In this document: piece after piece, positions 8,708 to 18,994 of the stretch | Numbering within the stretch: the stretch's first letter is position 1 | How the letters are laid out: each line of letters begins with the position of its first letter | Assembly (NCBI GenBank): GCA_963837485.1 | Contig: CAWINP010000004.1 | Location: 248,001-312,000, forward strand | From: Solirubrobacter sp963837485 | Lineage (GTDB): Bacteria > Actinomycetota > Thermoleophilia > Solirubrobacterales > Solirubrobacteraceae | Length of the DNA: 64,000 nucleotides | Direction: 5' to 3' | Notes under the pieces: model-generated | Database searches by the model: none | What the model was told of the DNA's origin: nothing | Seen by the model: only the letters and a program-made list of their open reading frames with translations | Translations under genes and position numbers: made by a program

Positions 8708-9535
8708 GTGAAACCGTCCATCGGCCGCGTCGGGGTGTGGAGCCGCGAGCTGCGATACCACGACGATCGCGGGGCCAGGCGCGACGCCGCGGCGGAGCTC
8801 GAGGCGCTCGGCTACTCCGCGCTCTTCATCCCGGACGCGGGCGGCGACGTGTTCGGCGCGTGCGCGGAGATGCTGGACGCCACGCGGTCGCTGCCCGTCC
8901 TGACGGGGATCCTCAACATCTGGATGCACTCGGCGCCGTCGGTGGCCGCGGGAGTCTCCGCTCTGGGCCCGCGTTTCGTGCTCGGGCTCGGCGCCAGCCA
9001 CGCCTCGCTGGTCGGCGAGGACCGCTATCGCCGCCCGCTGTCGGCGATGCGCGCCTATCTCGACGAGCTCGATGCCGCCGGCGCCGGCGAGCGCTTCCTC
9101 GCGGCGCTGGGCCCGCGGATGCTCGAGCTCTCGCGCGACCGCGCGATCGGCGCGCACCCGTACCTGGTCACGGTCGCCCACACCGAGGCGGCGCGCGCGA
9201 CGCTCGGGCCCGACCGGCTGCTCGCGGTCGAGCAGGGCGTCGTGCTCTCGCGCGACCGTGCGCTTGCCCGCGCCCACGTGGCGCCGTATCTGGAGCTGCC
9301 GAACTACGTCGCCAACTTCCGCCGGATGGGGTTCGGCGACGCGGACCTCGCCGCCAGCGGGAGCGACGCGCTCGTGGACGCGCTGGTCGCCTGGGGCGAC
9401 GAGGAGAGGATCGCCGCGCGGGTGCGCGCACAGCTCGACGCGGGCGCCGACCACGTGTGCATCCAGGTGATCGACGCGGTCGACGACACGCCGCCCGTGG
9501 AGTCCTGGCGGCGGCTGGCGCCGGCGCTCACGTGA
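8708..9535 (+). CDS. F420-dependent LLM-class (luciferase-like) oxidoreductase
   Basis: The product has 275 residues from a GTG preceded by AAGGAG five bases upstream; an ATG at 8693 without a ribosome site is the alternative. The start IGRVGVWSRELRY, the AAELEALGYSALFIPD helix and the GPRFVLGLGASHASLVG strand are typical of the actinobacterial TIGR03620-like branch of luciferase-like monooxygenases that use coenzyme F420. The substrate is not predictable. It is transcribed from the same divergent promoter as the dioxygenase operon, so it likely acts in the same pathway. Its 3' end overlaps the convergent racemase gene by eight bases. Confidence 0.85.
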   Translation: MKPSIGRVGVWSRELRYHDDRGARRDAAAELEALGYSALFIPDAGGDVFGACAEMLDATRSLPVLTGILNIWMHSAPSVAAGVSALGPRFVLGLGASHASLVGEDRYRRPLSAMRAYLDELDAAGAGERFLAALGPRMLELSRDRAIGAHPYLVTVAHTEAARATLGPDRLLAVEQGVVLSRDRALARAHVAPYLELPNYVANFRRMGFGDADLAASGSDALVDALVAWGDEERIAARVRAQLDAGADHVCIQVIDAVDDTPPVESWRRLAPALT

Positions 9536-10817
9536 CGTACGCGATCGTCTGCGGACCTTCCGGCAGCACGCAGACCGTCGCGCCGGGCCCTTCGGCCGCG
9601 ACGGTTGCCGCGATGTCGCGCGTCTGCTCGAGGTGGACGGCCCGTAGCTCGTCGTCGCTCAGGTGCCCGGTGTGCATCACGACCCGAGCGTGATCCTGGA
9701 TGCTCGCCTGGATCTGCACCTGCCACTGATCCGGCGTGACGTGGTCGGACTGCTCGATCGCCCGCAGGAGCTCGCGCGGCGAGCCCTGCGAGTGCAGTAG
9801 CTCGCGGTAGGAGCCGTGGCCCGGGAAGCCGTCGCGACACTCAGCCGCGCACACGATCAGGCCGCCGGGCTTGACGACCTTGGCCGCCGCCGACATGCCC
9901 TTGACCGCCTGGTAGAGGTTCTGGTCGAGCGGATAGCCGGAGTTGCTGGTCACGACGACGTCGAACGGCGCGGGCACGGGCTGCATCGCCAGCTCGCGCG
10001 CGGCCTCGCAGGCCGCGGCGTGCATCGGCGCCAGCTCGCCGCCATACGCGGCGATCACGCGCTGCTCGCGGTTGAGGACCACGTCGAAGGCGAAGTGCGG
10101 CGGGGCCGCCGCGGCGGAGGCGCGGATGTCGGCGTGGACCGGGTTGTCCTCAAGCACGCCCCAGGTCGCCCGCGGATCGCCGATCCGCGTGGCGTCGTGG
10201 AGGACGAGCACGGTGTCGAGCCCGGCGAGCCCGGGCGCGACGAGCTTCGGCCCGCCGCTGAAGCCGGCGAAGAAGTGCGGCTCGACGAAGCCGGTGGTGA
10301 TGCGCACGTCGGCCTCGACCCAGTGGCGGTTGAGCCACACGGGGACGCCGCGGCCGTGCTCGCCGAGGTAGACGAGGCCGTCGCGGTCGCGAGCGTCGTG
10401 GTTGACCACGCGGATGCGGCCGGCCCGCGCTTCGTCGCCGCCCGCCACGACGATCCGGCCGGCCAGGGCGTCGCCCAGCATCGCGCGGATCTCGGCCTCC
10501 GTGTTGCCGCGGTGCGTGCCGGTGGCGACGAGGATCGTGACGTCGGAGTCGGGCACCCCGAGCTCCTCGAGCACCGCCGGGATCATGCGGTCACGCGGCT
10601 GCGCGCGGGTGCCGTCGCAGATCGAGATCGCCACGCGCTGGCCGGCACTCGCAAGCTCGCGCAACGGCGGGCCGGCGACCGGGGTGCGGAGCGCGGCCCG
10701 CAGGACCGCCGCCTCGTCGGCGGCGCCGGGCTGGTAGGTCGGCTCGATCACCGTCGTGCGCTCGCGCGGCAGCTCGACCTCGAGGCCGCCCGTCCCGTAC
10801 GCCAGCCGAATCTGCAT
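9528..10817 (-). CDS. LarA-type nickel-pincer racemase/epimerase homologue
   Basis: The 429-residue product aligns with lactate racemase LarA. His181 (EPHFFAGFSGGPK), Lys191 and His207 (VLHDATR) have the same spacing as LarA His174, Lys184 and His200; Lys184 carries the nickel-pincer nucleotide and the histidines act in nickel binding and proton transfer. Asp68/Arg71 (CDGTR) and His102 (ATGTHRG) are also kept. It is therefore probably an active 2-hydroxy-acid racemase or epimerase, though LarA homologues vary in substrate. No larB, larC or larE cofactor gene is in the window. Start ATG 10817; a GTG at 10820 is possible. Confidence 0.85.
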   Translation of the reverse strand: MQIRLAYGTGGLEVELPRERTTVIEPTYQPGAADEAAVLRAALRTPVAGPPLRELASAGQRVAISICDGTRAQPRDRMIPAVLEELGVPDSDVTILVATGTHRGNTEAEIRAMLGDALAGRIVVAGGDEARAGRIRVVNHDARDRDGLVYLGEHGRGVPVWLNRHWVEADVRITTGFVEPHFFAGFSGGPKLVAPGLAGLDTVLVLHDATRIGDPRATWGVLEDNPVHADIRASAAAAPPHFAFDVVLNREQRVIAAYGGELAPMHAAACEAARELAMQPVPAPFDVVVTSNSGYPLDQNLYQAVKGMSAAAKVVKPGGLIVCAAECRDGFPGHGSYRELLHSQGSPRELLRAIEQSDHVTPDQWQVQIQASIQDHARVVMHTGHLSDDELRAVHLEQTRDIAATVAAEGPGATVCVLPEGPQTIAYVT

Positions 10818-10838
10818 CACCGGCAGGCTACCCGTGCG

Positions 10839-10863
10839 GTGATCGTATATGTTTTCCGATCAG
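10839..10863. promoter_or_regulatory. Shared divergent promoter/operator motif, site C
   Basis: The gap between the racemase and the EthD gene contains GATCGTATATGTTTTCCGATC, with GATC halves 13 bases apart as at site B. TATGTT on the plus strand ends 11 bases before the EthD ATG; TACGAT on the minus strand is about 24 bases before the racemase start. Confidence 0.6.
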
Positions 10864-10864
10864 T

Positions 10865-11167
10865 ATGGTCAAGCTCACGGTCTTGTTCGGCGCCCCCACC
10901 GACCCGGAGGCGTTCGAGGCGTACTACGCCGATCACCACCTGCCGCTCGTGCAGCGGATCCCCAATCTGCGCCGCTTCGAGGCCGCGCGCGTGGTGGCGA
11001 CGCCGGACGGCGGCGAGCCGCCCTACTACCGCGTCGCGGAGCTGTGGTTCGACGACGCCGACGAGATGCAGGCCTCGCTTGCCACCCCCGGGGGCCGTGC
11101 CCCGGGCGAGGACGTGCCGAACTTCGCCACCGGCGGCGCGCAGGTGTTGATCGCGGCGATCGATTGA
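10865..11167 (+). CDS. EthD family protein
   Basis: The 100-residue product matches the EthD/ferredoxin-like family: VKLTVLFGAPTDPEAFEAYYADHHLPL at the N terminus (here broken around the HHLPL motif) and a C-terminal VLIAAID strand. EthD proteins accompany cytochrome P450 or other oxygenase systems for ethers and aromatics, but their biochemical role is unsettled. It starts just after divergent site C and its stop overlaps the TTG start of the MFS gene (TTGA). Confidence 0.85.
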   Translation: MVKLTVLFGAPTDPEAFEAYYADHHLPLVQRIPNLRRFEAARVVATPDGGEPPYYRVAELWFDDADEMQASLATPGGRAPGEDVPNFATGGAQVLIAAID

Positions 11168-12372
11168 GCGGCCCTCCGGCGCGCGGCCTGCGGCTGTTCC
11201 TGATCCTCGGGGCGGTCTCCGCGCTCGGGCCGGCGTCGATGGACATCTACCTCCCCGGGCTCCCGACGCTCACGCGCGAACTCGGGACGACCGAGTCGAG
11301 CGCACAGCTCACGGTCTCGCTGTTCCTGGTCGGGCTCGGGCTCGGGCAGCTCGTCGCCGGGCCGCTGAGCGACGTCCGCGGGCGACGGGCGCCGCTGCTG
11401 GCCTCGCTGGCGGTCTACATCGCGGCCTCGGCGGCCTGCGCGGTCGCGCCGGACATCGGGGTGCTGGTGGCGGCGCGGTTCCTCCAGGGCGCGACGGCGG
11501 CGGCAGGCGTGGCGATCGGCCGCGCGGTCGTGCGCGACCTGTTCGCCGGCACCTCGGCCGCGCGCTACCTCTCGCGGCTCGTGCTGATCTACGGGCTTGC
11601 GCCGATGCTCGCACCGCTCGTCGGCAGCCAGATCCTGCGCTTCACGTCATGGCGCGGGGTCTTCGTCGTGCTTGCCGTCGCCGGCGGGGCGCTGCTCGCG
11701 CTCACCGCGGCCGTGCTCCCGGAGACGCTGCCGCCGGAGCGCCGGCGCCCGTCCTCGGTGCGCGCGACCGCGCTGTCGCTGGGCGGGCTGATGCAGCACC
11801 GGCGCTTCGTCGGCTACGCGCTGGCGCTCGGCTTCGGGACGGCCGCCATCGCCGCCTACGTCTCCGGCGCGCCGTTCGTCGTCCAGGACCACTTCGGCGA
11901 GTCCGCGCAGCTGTTCGGCCTGCTGTTCGCGCTCAACGCGAGCGCGATGGTGGCCGGGAGCCAGGTCAACGCGCAGCTGCTGGGACGGATCGAGCCGCGC
12001 CGCCTGCTCACGGTCGCCGTCGGCGCGATGATCGCCACGGCGCTCGTGCTCGTGGTCGTCTCGCTGGGAGAGCTCGGCCTGGTGCCGTTCGCCGCCGGCC
12101 TGGTCGCGCTGATGGCGACCTGGGGCTTCATCCCCGCCAACGCGATCGCGCTCGCCGGCGCCGATCACCCCGACGTCGCGGGCTCGGCCTCCGCCCTGCT
12201 CGGGCTCGCGCAATACGGCATCGCCGCGATCGCCGCGCCGATCGTCGGCGTCGGCGGCGCCTCACCCGCGCCGATGGCGTTCGTGATCCTGGTCCTCGCG
12301 GTGCTGGCCGCCGTGTCGGCGCTGGGAATCGCCCGGCCGGTCCGGCGGCCGCCGGTCAGCGTCCTCGGCTGA
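11164..12372 (+). CDS. MFS multidrug exporter, Bcr/CflA-like
   Basis: The 402-residue product has about twelve membrane segments and the Bcr/CflA features: ALGPASMDIYLPGLP at the start, GLGLGQLVAGPLSDVRGRRAPLL as motif A (loop 2-3) and a second motif region near the middle. The TTG start is inferred: it overlaps the EthD stop and gives a family-length protein beginning a few residues before the first membrane helix. Being co-transcribed with the catabolic cluster, it may export or import a pathway compound. The 3' end overlaps the convergent aldolase gene by 17 bases. Confidence 0.87.
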   Translation: MSGPPARGLRLFLILGAVSALGPASMDIYLPGLPTLTRELGTTESSAQLTVSLFLVGLGLGQLVAGPLSDVRGRRAPLLASLAVYIAASAACAVAPDIGVLVAARFLQGATAAAGVAIGRAVVRDLFAGTSAARYLSRLVLIYGLAPMLAPLVGSQILRFTSWRGVFVVLAVAGGALLALTAAVLPETLPPERRRPSSVRATALSLGGLMQHRRFVGYALALGFGTAAIAAYVSGAPFVVQDHFGESAQLFGLLFALNASAMVAGSQVNAQLLGRIEPRRLLTVAVGAMIATALVLVVVSLGELGLVPFAAGLVALMATWGFIPANAIALAGADHPDVAGSASALLGLAQYGIAAIAAPIVGVGGASPAPMAFVILVLAVLAAVSALGIARPVRRPPVSVLG

Positions 12373-13044
12373 TCGGCAGCAGCGGGAAGCCCTGCGTGCG
12401 GGCGACGAGCATGCGGCACATCAGCTCCAGCGCCTCGGTCACGTTGACGGCGGCGTCCACGTCGGGCGCGACCACGACCGAGCCGTGGTTGGCGAGCAGC
12501 ATGACGTCGTGGTCTCGCGCTGCGTCCGCGACCGCCGCGGCCAGCTCCTCCGAGCCCGGCGCCAGGTAGGGCAGGCGTGCGAGCCGGCGGAGGTAGTACC
12601 GCGTGTCCGTGCTCGCCGTCGTCTCGAGCTCGATCGCCGAGCACGCGACGAGCGTGGTGTGAAACGCCGAGCAGTGCAGGACGGCGTTGACGTCCGGCCG
12701 TGCGAGGTAGACGCCGCGATGCATGCCGGCCTCCGACGACGCGCGCGGCGCCACGGCGCCCTCGAAACCGCAGGTGACCACGGCGTCCGGCGTCAGCTCG
12801 TCCAGCCGCGCGCCGGACACCGAGATCGCGAAGCCGCGCGGCATGCGCGCCGAGATGTTGCCCGCGGTCCCCCACGTCAGCTCCTTGACGCCGATGCGGC
12901 GCCCCGCGGAGATGAGCGCGGCCGCATGGCCGCCGGCGTCGGCGGAGGCATCGGCGGCATGAGCGCCGGCTGCGGCGCCGGCAGCATGACCGCCGGCTGC
13001 GGCGTCGGCGCCGTGGGCGCCCGCGTCCGCGTCGCGCGCGCGGG

Positions 13045-13048
<4 letters not shown>
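12356..13048 (-). CDS. Class II aldolase/adducin family protein with Ala/His-rich extension
   Basis: The 230-residue product has the aldolase II core from about residue 45: WGTAGNISAR, SSEAGMHRGVY with Glu106, HCSAFH with His125, and ANHGS with His188. In FucA-type aldolases the second zinc ligand is two residues after the first; here that place is Ser127, so the metal site looks altered. Residues 8-44 are an Ala/Gly/His-rich stretch encoded by an imperfect 27-base repeat. The GTG start overlaps the uvrA stop (GTGA), which makes the extension likely to be translated. Substrate unknown (sugar phosphate or hydroxy-acid type). Confidence 0.8.
12925..13011. repeat. Imperfect 27 bp tandem repeat inside aldolase 5' end
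   Basis: Copies begin at 12958 and 12985 (CATGA then CGCCGGCTGCGGCG, 27 bases apart), with a more degenerate copy near 12925. It encodes the Ala/Gly/His-rich leader of the aldolase. Confidence 0.6.
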
Positions 13049-15933
<2,885 letters not shown>

Positions 15934-15974
15934 AAGACCGCCCTAGATTCTACGGAGGCGGCGGACGCCTAAGT

Positions 15975-15988
15975 CGAACTTACGTTCG
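15975..15988. promoter_or_regulatory. LexA (SOS) box upstream of uvrA
   Basis: The sequence CGAACTTACGTTCG is a perfect match to the CGAAC-N4-GTTCG box of Gram-positive/actinobacterial LexA. It overlaps the last codons of the upstream M32 peptidase gene, 42-55 bases before the uvrA start. Confidence 0.85.
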
Positions 15989-17509
15989 CCCTGCAAGTTG
16001 CCCGGTATCGAGCAGCTTCGCCTGCAGGTAGTCAAGCCACGGCTCGACCCGGAGCTCTTCCCCGGTGGCCCGGCGGAGCAGCTCGCGCGAGTCGAACTTG
16101 CGCCCGTGACGGTGGATGTTCTCGCGCAGCCACTCGCGCAGCCCGGCGAAGCGGCCCGCCGCGATGTCGGCCTCGATCTCCGGCAACTGGGCCGACAGCG
16201 CGGTCCACAGCTGGGCGGCCATCAGGTTGCCGAGCGTGTACGTCGGGAAGTAGCCGATCATCCCCGAGCCCCAGTGGATGTCCTGCAGCACGCCGTGGAG
16301 CAGGTCCGGCACCTCAAGCCCGAGCAGGCGGTGCGTGGCCTCGTCCCAGGCCTCCGGAAGGTCCTTGACCTCGAGCCGGCCCTCGACCAGCGCCAGCTCG
16401 AGCTCGAAGCGCAGCGCGATGTGGAGGTTGTAGGTCGTCTCGTCGGCCTCGATCCGGATCAGCGACAGCTCGACGCGGTTGACCGAGCGGTACAGCTCGT
16501 CGGCGTCCATCGCCTCGAACGGGTCGCCGAGATGGGCGCGCAGCAGCGGCAGCGCCCATTCGCAGAACGGCCGCGAGCGGCCGACCAGGTTCTCCCACAG
16601 CCGGCTCTGCGACTCGTGCACGCCGAGCCCGGTCGCCTCCGCGAGCGTAGTGCGGTAGTGGCGCGGATCCATCTGGGCCTCGTAGAGCCCGTGGCCGAAC
16701 TCGTGCAGGCAGGAGTAGAACGCCATCGCCAGGTCGTCCTCCTCCCAGCGCGTGGTCAGTCGCACGTCGGTGTGGGCCATGCTGCGGGCGAACGGGTGCA
16801 CCGACTCGTCGAGCCGCCAGTGCTCGGGGTCGAATCCGACGGCGGCGAGCAGCTCGCCGAGCAGCTTGCGCTGGTTCCCGACCGCATGGTGACCGGGCAG
16901 GATGCCCGAGCCGTTCGGCCGGCTCGCCGCGGCGGCGACGAGCGGGACGAGCTCCTTCTGGAGGCGCTCGAACAGCGCCGACAGCTCGGCGGTGGTCAGG
17001 CTCGGCTCGTAGTCGTCGAGCAGGACGTCGTAGGGGTGCGCGAAGTCGCCGGTGCCGTCGAAGCAGGCGGCGTAGCGGTGACAGAGGTCGATCACGCGCT
17101 CCAGCGAAGGCCTGAAGCGCGCGAAGTCGCCTGCCTCCCGCGCGAGCATCCACGCCTCCTGGGCGTGCGCGGCGGCGCTCGACTGCTCGGCGGCGAGCGA
17201 AGTCGGCACACGCACGGCCTTGTGGTGGTCGCGCCCCAGCGCGGCCACCAGCCGCGCATCGTCGGAGTCGGGGTCGGCCGACGCCGCCCACGGCTCGAGC
17301 GCGTCCAGCAGCGCGCCGAGCCCGGGATCGGTCAGCCGGTCGTGCAGGATCCGCTCCAGCGCTTCCAGCTGATCGGCGCGCGCGCCGGCGCCTCCGCGCG
17401 GCATGAGCGTGTTCTGATCCCACAGCAGCAGGCCGGCGACGCCGCCGACGTCGGCGATCTCCCCCGCCCGTTCGCGCAGCCTCGCGAGCTCCTTCGGCGC
17501 TTCGGTCAT
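15980..17509 (-). CDS. M32 family metallocarboxypeptidase (Taq type)
   Basis: The 509-residue product is a thermostable-carboxypeptidase-like M32 enzyme with the zinc motif HEFGH (about residue 268) followed by GLYEAQMDP, the HESQSRLWEN segment, and a C-terminal GYFPTYTLGNLMAAQ stretch typical of the family. It removes residues from peptide C termini in the cytoplasm. ATG 17509 is chosen since it gives family length; upstream frame only translates a two-hairpin repeat (17519-17586). It follows the DivIVA gene on the same strand. Confidence 0.93.
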   Translation of the reverse strand: MTEAPKELARLRERAGEIADVGGVAGLLLWDQNTLMPRGGAGARADQLEALERILHDRLTDPGLGALLDALEPWAASADPDSDDARLVAALGRDHHKAVRVPTSLAAEQSSAAAHAQEAWMLAREAGDFARFRPSLERVIDLCHRYAACFDGTGDFAHPYDVLLDDYEPSLTTAELSALFERLQKELVPLVAAAASRPNGSGILPGHHAVGNQRKLLGELLAAVGFDPEHWRLDESVHPFARSMAHTDVRLTTRWEEDDLAMAFYSCLHEFGHGLYEAQMDPRHYRTTLAEATGLGVHESQSRLWENLVGRSRPFCEWALPLLRAHLGDPFEAMDADELYRSVNRVELSLIRIEADETTYNLHIALRFELELALVEGRLEVKDLPEAWDEATHRLLGLEVPDLLHGVLQDIHWGSGMIGYFPTYTLGNLMAAQLWTALSAQLPEIEADIAAGRFAGLREWLRENIHRHGRKFDSRELLRRATGEELRVEPWLDYLQAKLLDTGQLAGRT

Positions 17510-17518
17510 AGGCCGACC

Positions 17519-17586
17519 TCGCCCGGGAGAATCGCCCTCTGGGCGATTGCTCCCAGCGAAACGAGCCCGCAGGGCGAGGCTTCGCC
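17519..17586 (-). repeat. Two-hairpin intra-operon repeat, copy A
   Basis: This 68-base element fills the junction between the DivIVA gene stop and the M32 gene start. In the transcribed sense it forms stem GCGAA/TTCGC around GCCCTGCGGGC, then a long hairpin GGGAGCAATCGCCC/GGGCGATTCTCCC. Copies at 30164-30230 and 42511-42583 have the same order and the same orientation relative to their operons. Confidence 0.8.
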
Positions 17587-17588
17587 GC

Positions 17589-18194
17589 TCATAGGCCCGC
17601 CTGCGAGTAGACGTCGTCGAGCAGCGCCTCAAGGTCGGCCAGCTCGAAGTGCTCGGCGAGGTAGCGGGCCGTCTCCTCGCGCGGCGTGCCGCCGAGCGCC
17701 ATGTTGAGCGCGATCAGCCGCGCGCCCGCGTCATCGTCGCCGGACTCCGTGAGCTGGGCGCCGAGCTCGTCCGCGCGCGGATCGTCGGCGTTGCCCGTCG
17801 GCTGCACCTGCGCCACGCGCGCCTGCAGCTCGGTCAACCCCTCGCTCAGCCGCTCGCCGCTCGCGCGCAGCGCGTCCAGCAACGTGCCGAGCTCACGCTC
17901 GAGCTGGTCGAGGCGCCCGCGCAGGCCGTCGGCGGCGTCGCGCACGCGCGCGACGTGGTCGCCGGCCTCCTCCCCGGCCTTGGCGCGCAGCTCGGCGGCG
18001 CCGCGCTCGGCGGCCTCGAGGATTCCGCGGACCTGCTCGGAGGCGCCGGACGACAGCGACCGCGGCGCCGGAGGCCGCTCGACGGCGCGCTCGAACTCGT
18101 CGGCGACGCGGCGCAGGTGCTCGTCCACCGCGGCCGGGTCGTATCCCTTGCGCCCGGTCGGGAAGTCCCGGCGCTCGATCGAGTCACGGTCCAC
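17589..18194 (-). CDS. DivIVA-domain coiled-coil protein
   Basis: The 201-residue product starts with the DivIVA-type N-terminal membrane-binding segment (IERRDFPTGRKGYDPAAVDEHLRRVADEFE, seen over residues 5-34) and continues as a long Ala/Glu/Arg-rich coiled coil (about 55-130). The C-terminal part has a separate ARYLAEHFELADLEALLDDVY helix pair. DivIVA proteins mark cell poles and septa; this short member could be an accessory septal protein. The start is GTG. It is followed by the repeat at 17519-17586 and the M32 peptidase gene. Confidence 0.8.
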   Translation of the reverse strand: MDRDSIERRDFPTGRKGYDPAAVDEHLRRVADEFERAVERPPAPRSLSSGASEQVRGILEAAERGAAELRAKAGEEAGDHVARVRDAADGLRGRLDQLERELGTLLDALRASGERLSEGLTELQARVAQVQPTGNADDPRADELGAQLTESGDDDAGARLIALNMALGGTPREETARYLAEHFELADLEALLDDVYSQAGL

Positions 18195-18222
18195 GGCAGC
18201 GCAGGATAGGGGGCGCGCGACG

Positions 18223-18984
18223 CTACGGAAGACGAATGGTGTCCAGTTCTCGGACGATCAGGCCGTCGCGCTCGAGCCCGGCGAGGATCCGGTCCTCGAC
18301 GGCAGGGAGCGGCTCCCCCGCCACCAGCGCCGCCACCACCCGGCCGCGGACGTAGCGGTCGGTCCGCTCGAACGGCGGCGCGCCGGGTCTGCGCGGCGCT
18401 GTCGCGTGCCCGCCGCAGCCGGCCGCGACCGGGCATTCGCCGCAGCGCGGGGCGCGTGGGCGGCAGACCGTCGCCCCGAGCTCCATCATCGCCTGGTTGA
18501 ACGCCGCCGCGCGTCCGCACGGGAGCAGCTCGGCGGCGCGCGCCCGCAGCCGCGCGGGCGCCTGCGGCCCCTCGCGGCGCTCGAGCACGCGCCGCACGTT
18601 GGTGTCGATCGCCGCGACCTGCCGGTCCCAGGCGAAGGAGGCGACGGCTGCCGCGGTGTACGGGCCGACGCCCGGCAGCTCGGTCAGGTCCTCCGGCCAG
18701 CCTTGGTCCGCGACGCGCCGCGCGGCGGCCTGCAGCGCGAGCGCACGGCGGTTGTACCCGAGCCCGCTCCAGGCCTCCAGCACGGCCCGCGCGGGCGCGG
18801 CCGCGAGCGCCTCGGCGTCCGGGAAGCGGGCGAGCCAGCGCTCGTAGTACGGCACCACGCGCGGCGCCTGCGTCTGCTGGAGCATGACCTCGGACACGAG
18901 CAGCGCGTACGGGTCGCGCGTGGCGCGCCACGGCAGCGGGCGCCGGACGCGGTCGTACCACGCGAGCAGCGCATCGGTGTCCAC
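18223..18984 (-). CDS. mutY: A/G-specific adenine glycosylase, short form
   Basis: The 253-residue product has the HhH-GPD core: SEVMLQQTQ with the catalytic Glu, ELPGVGPYTAAAVASFAW (helix-hairpin-helix) with Asp in AAIDTNVRRVL, and the 4Fe-4S pattern Cx6Cx2Cx5C in CRPRAPRCGECPVAAGC. It removes adenine opposite 8-oxoguanine. It lacks room for the C-terminal NUDIX-like MutT domain of E. coli MutY, as in other short actinobacterial forms. GTG start at 18984, ten bases after the cyclic-di-GMP gene, so probably in the same transcript. Confidence 0.9.
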   Translation of the reverse strand: MDTDALLAWYDRVRRPLPWRATRDPYALLVSEVMLQQTQAPRVVPYYERWLARFPDAEALAAAPARAVLEAWSGLGYNRRALALQAAARRVADQGWPEDLTELPGVGPYTAAAVASFAWDRQVAAIDTNVRRVLERREGPQAPARLRARAAELLPCGRAAAFNQAMMELGATVCRPRAPRCGECPVAAGCGGHATAPRRPGAPPFERTDRYVRGRVVAALVAGEPLPAVEDRILAGLERDGLIVRELDTIRLP

Positions 18985-18994
18985 GCGGCGGACG

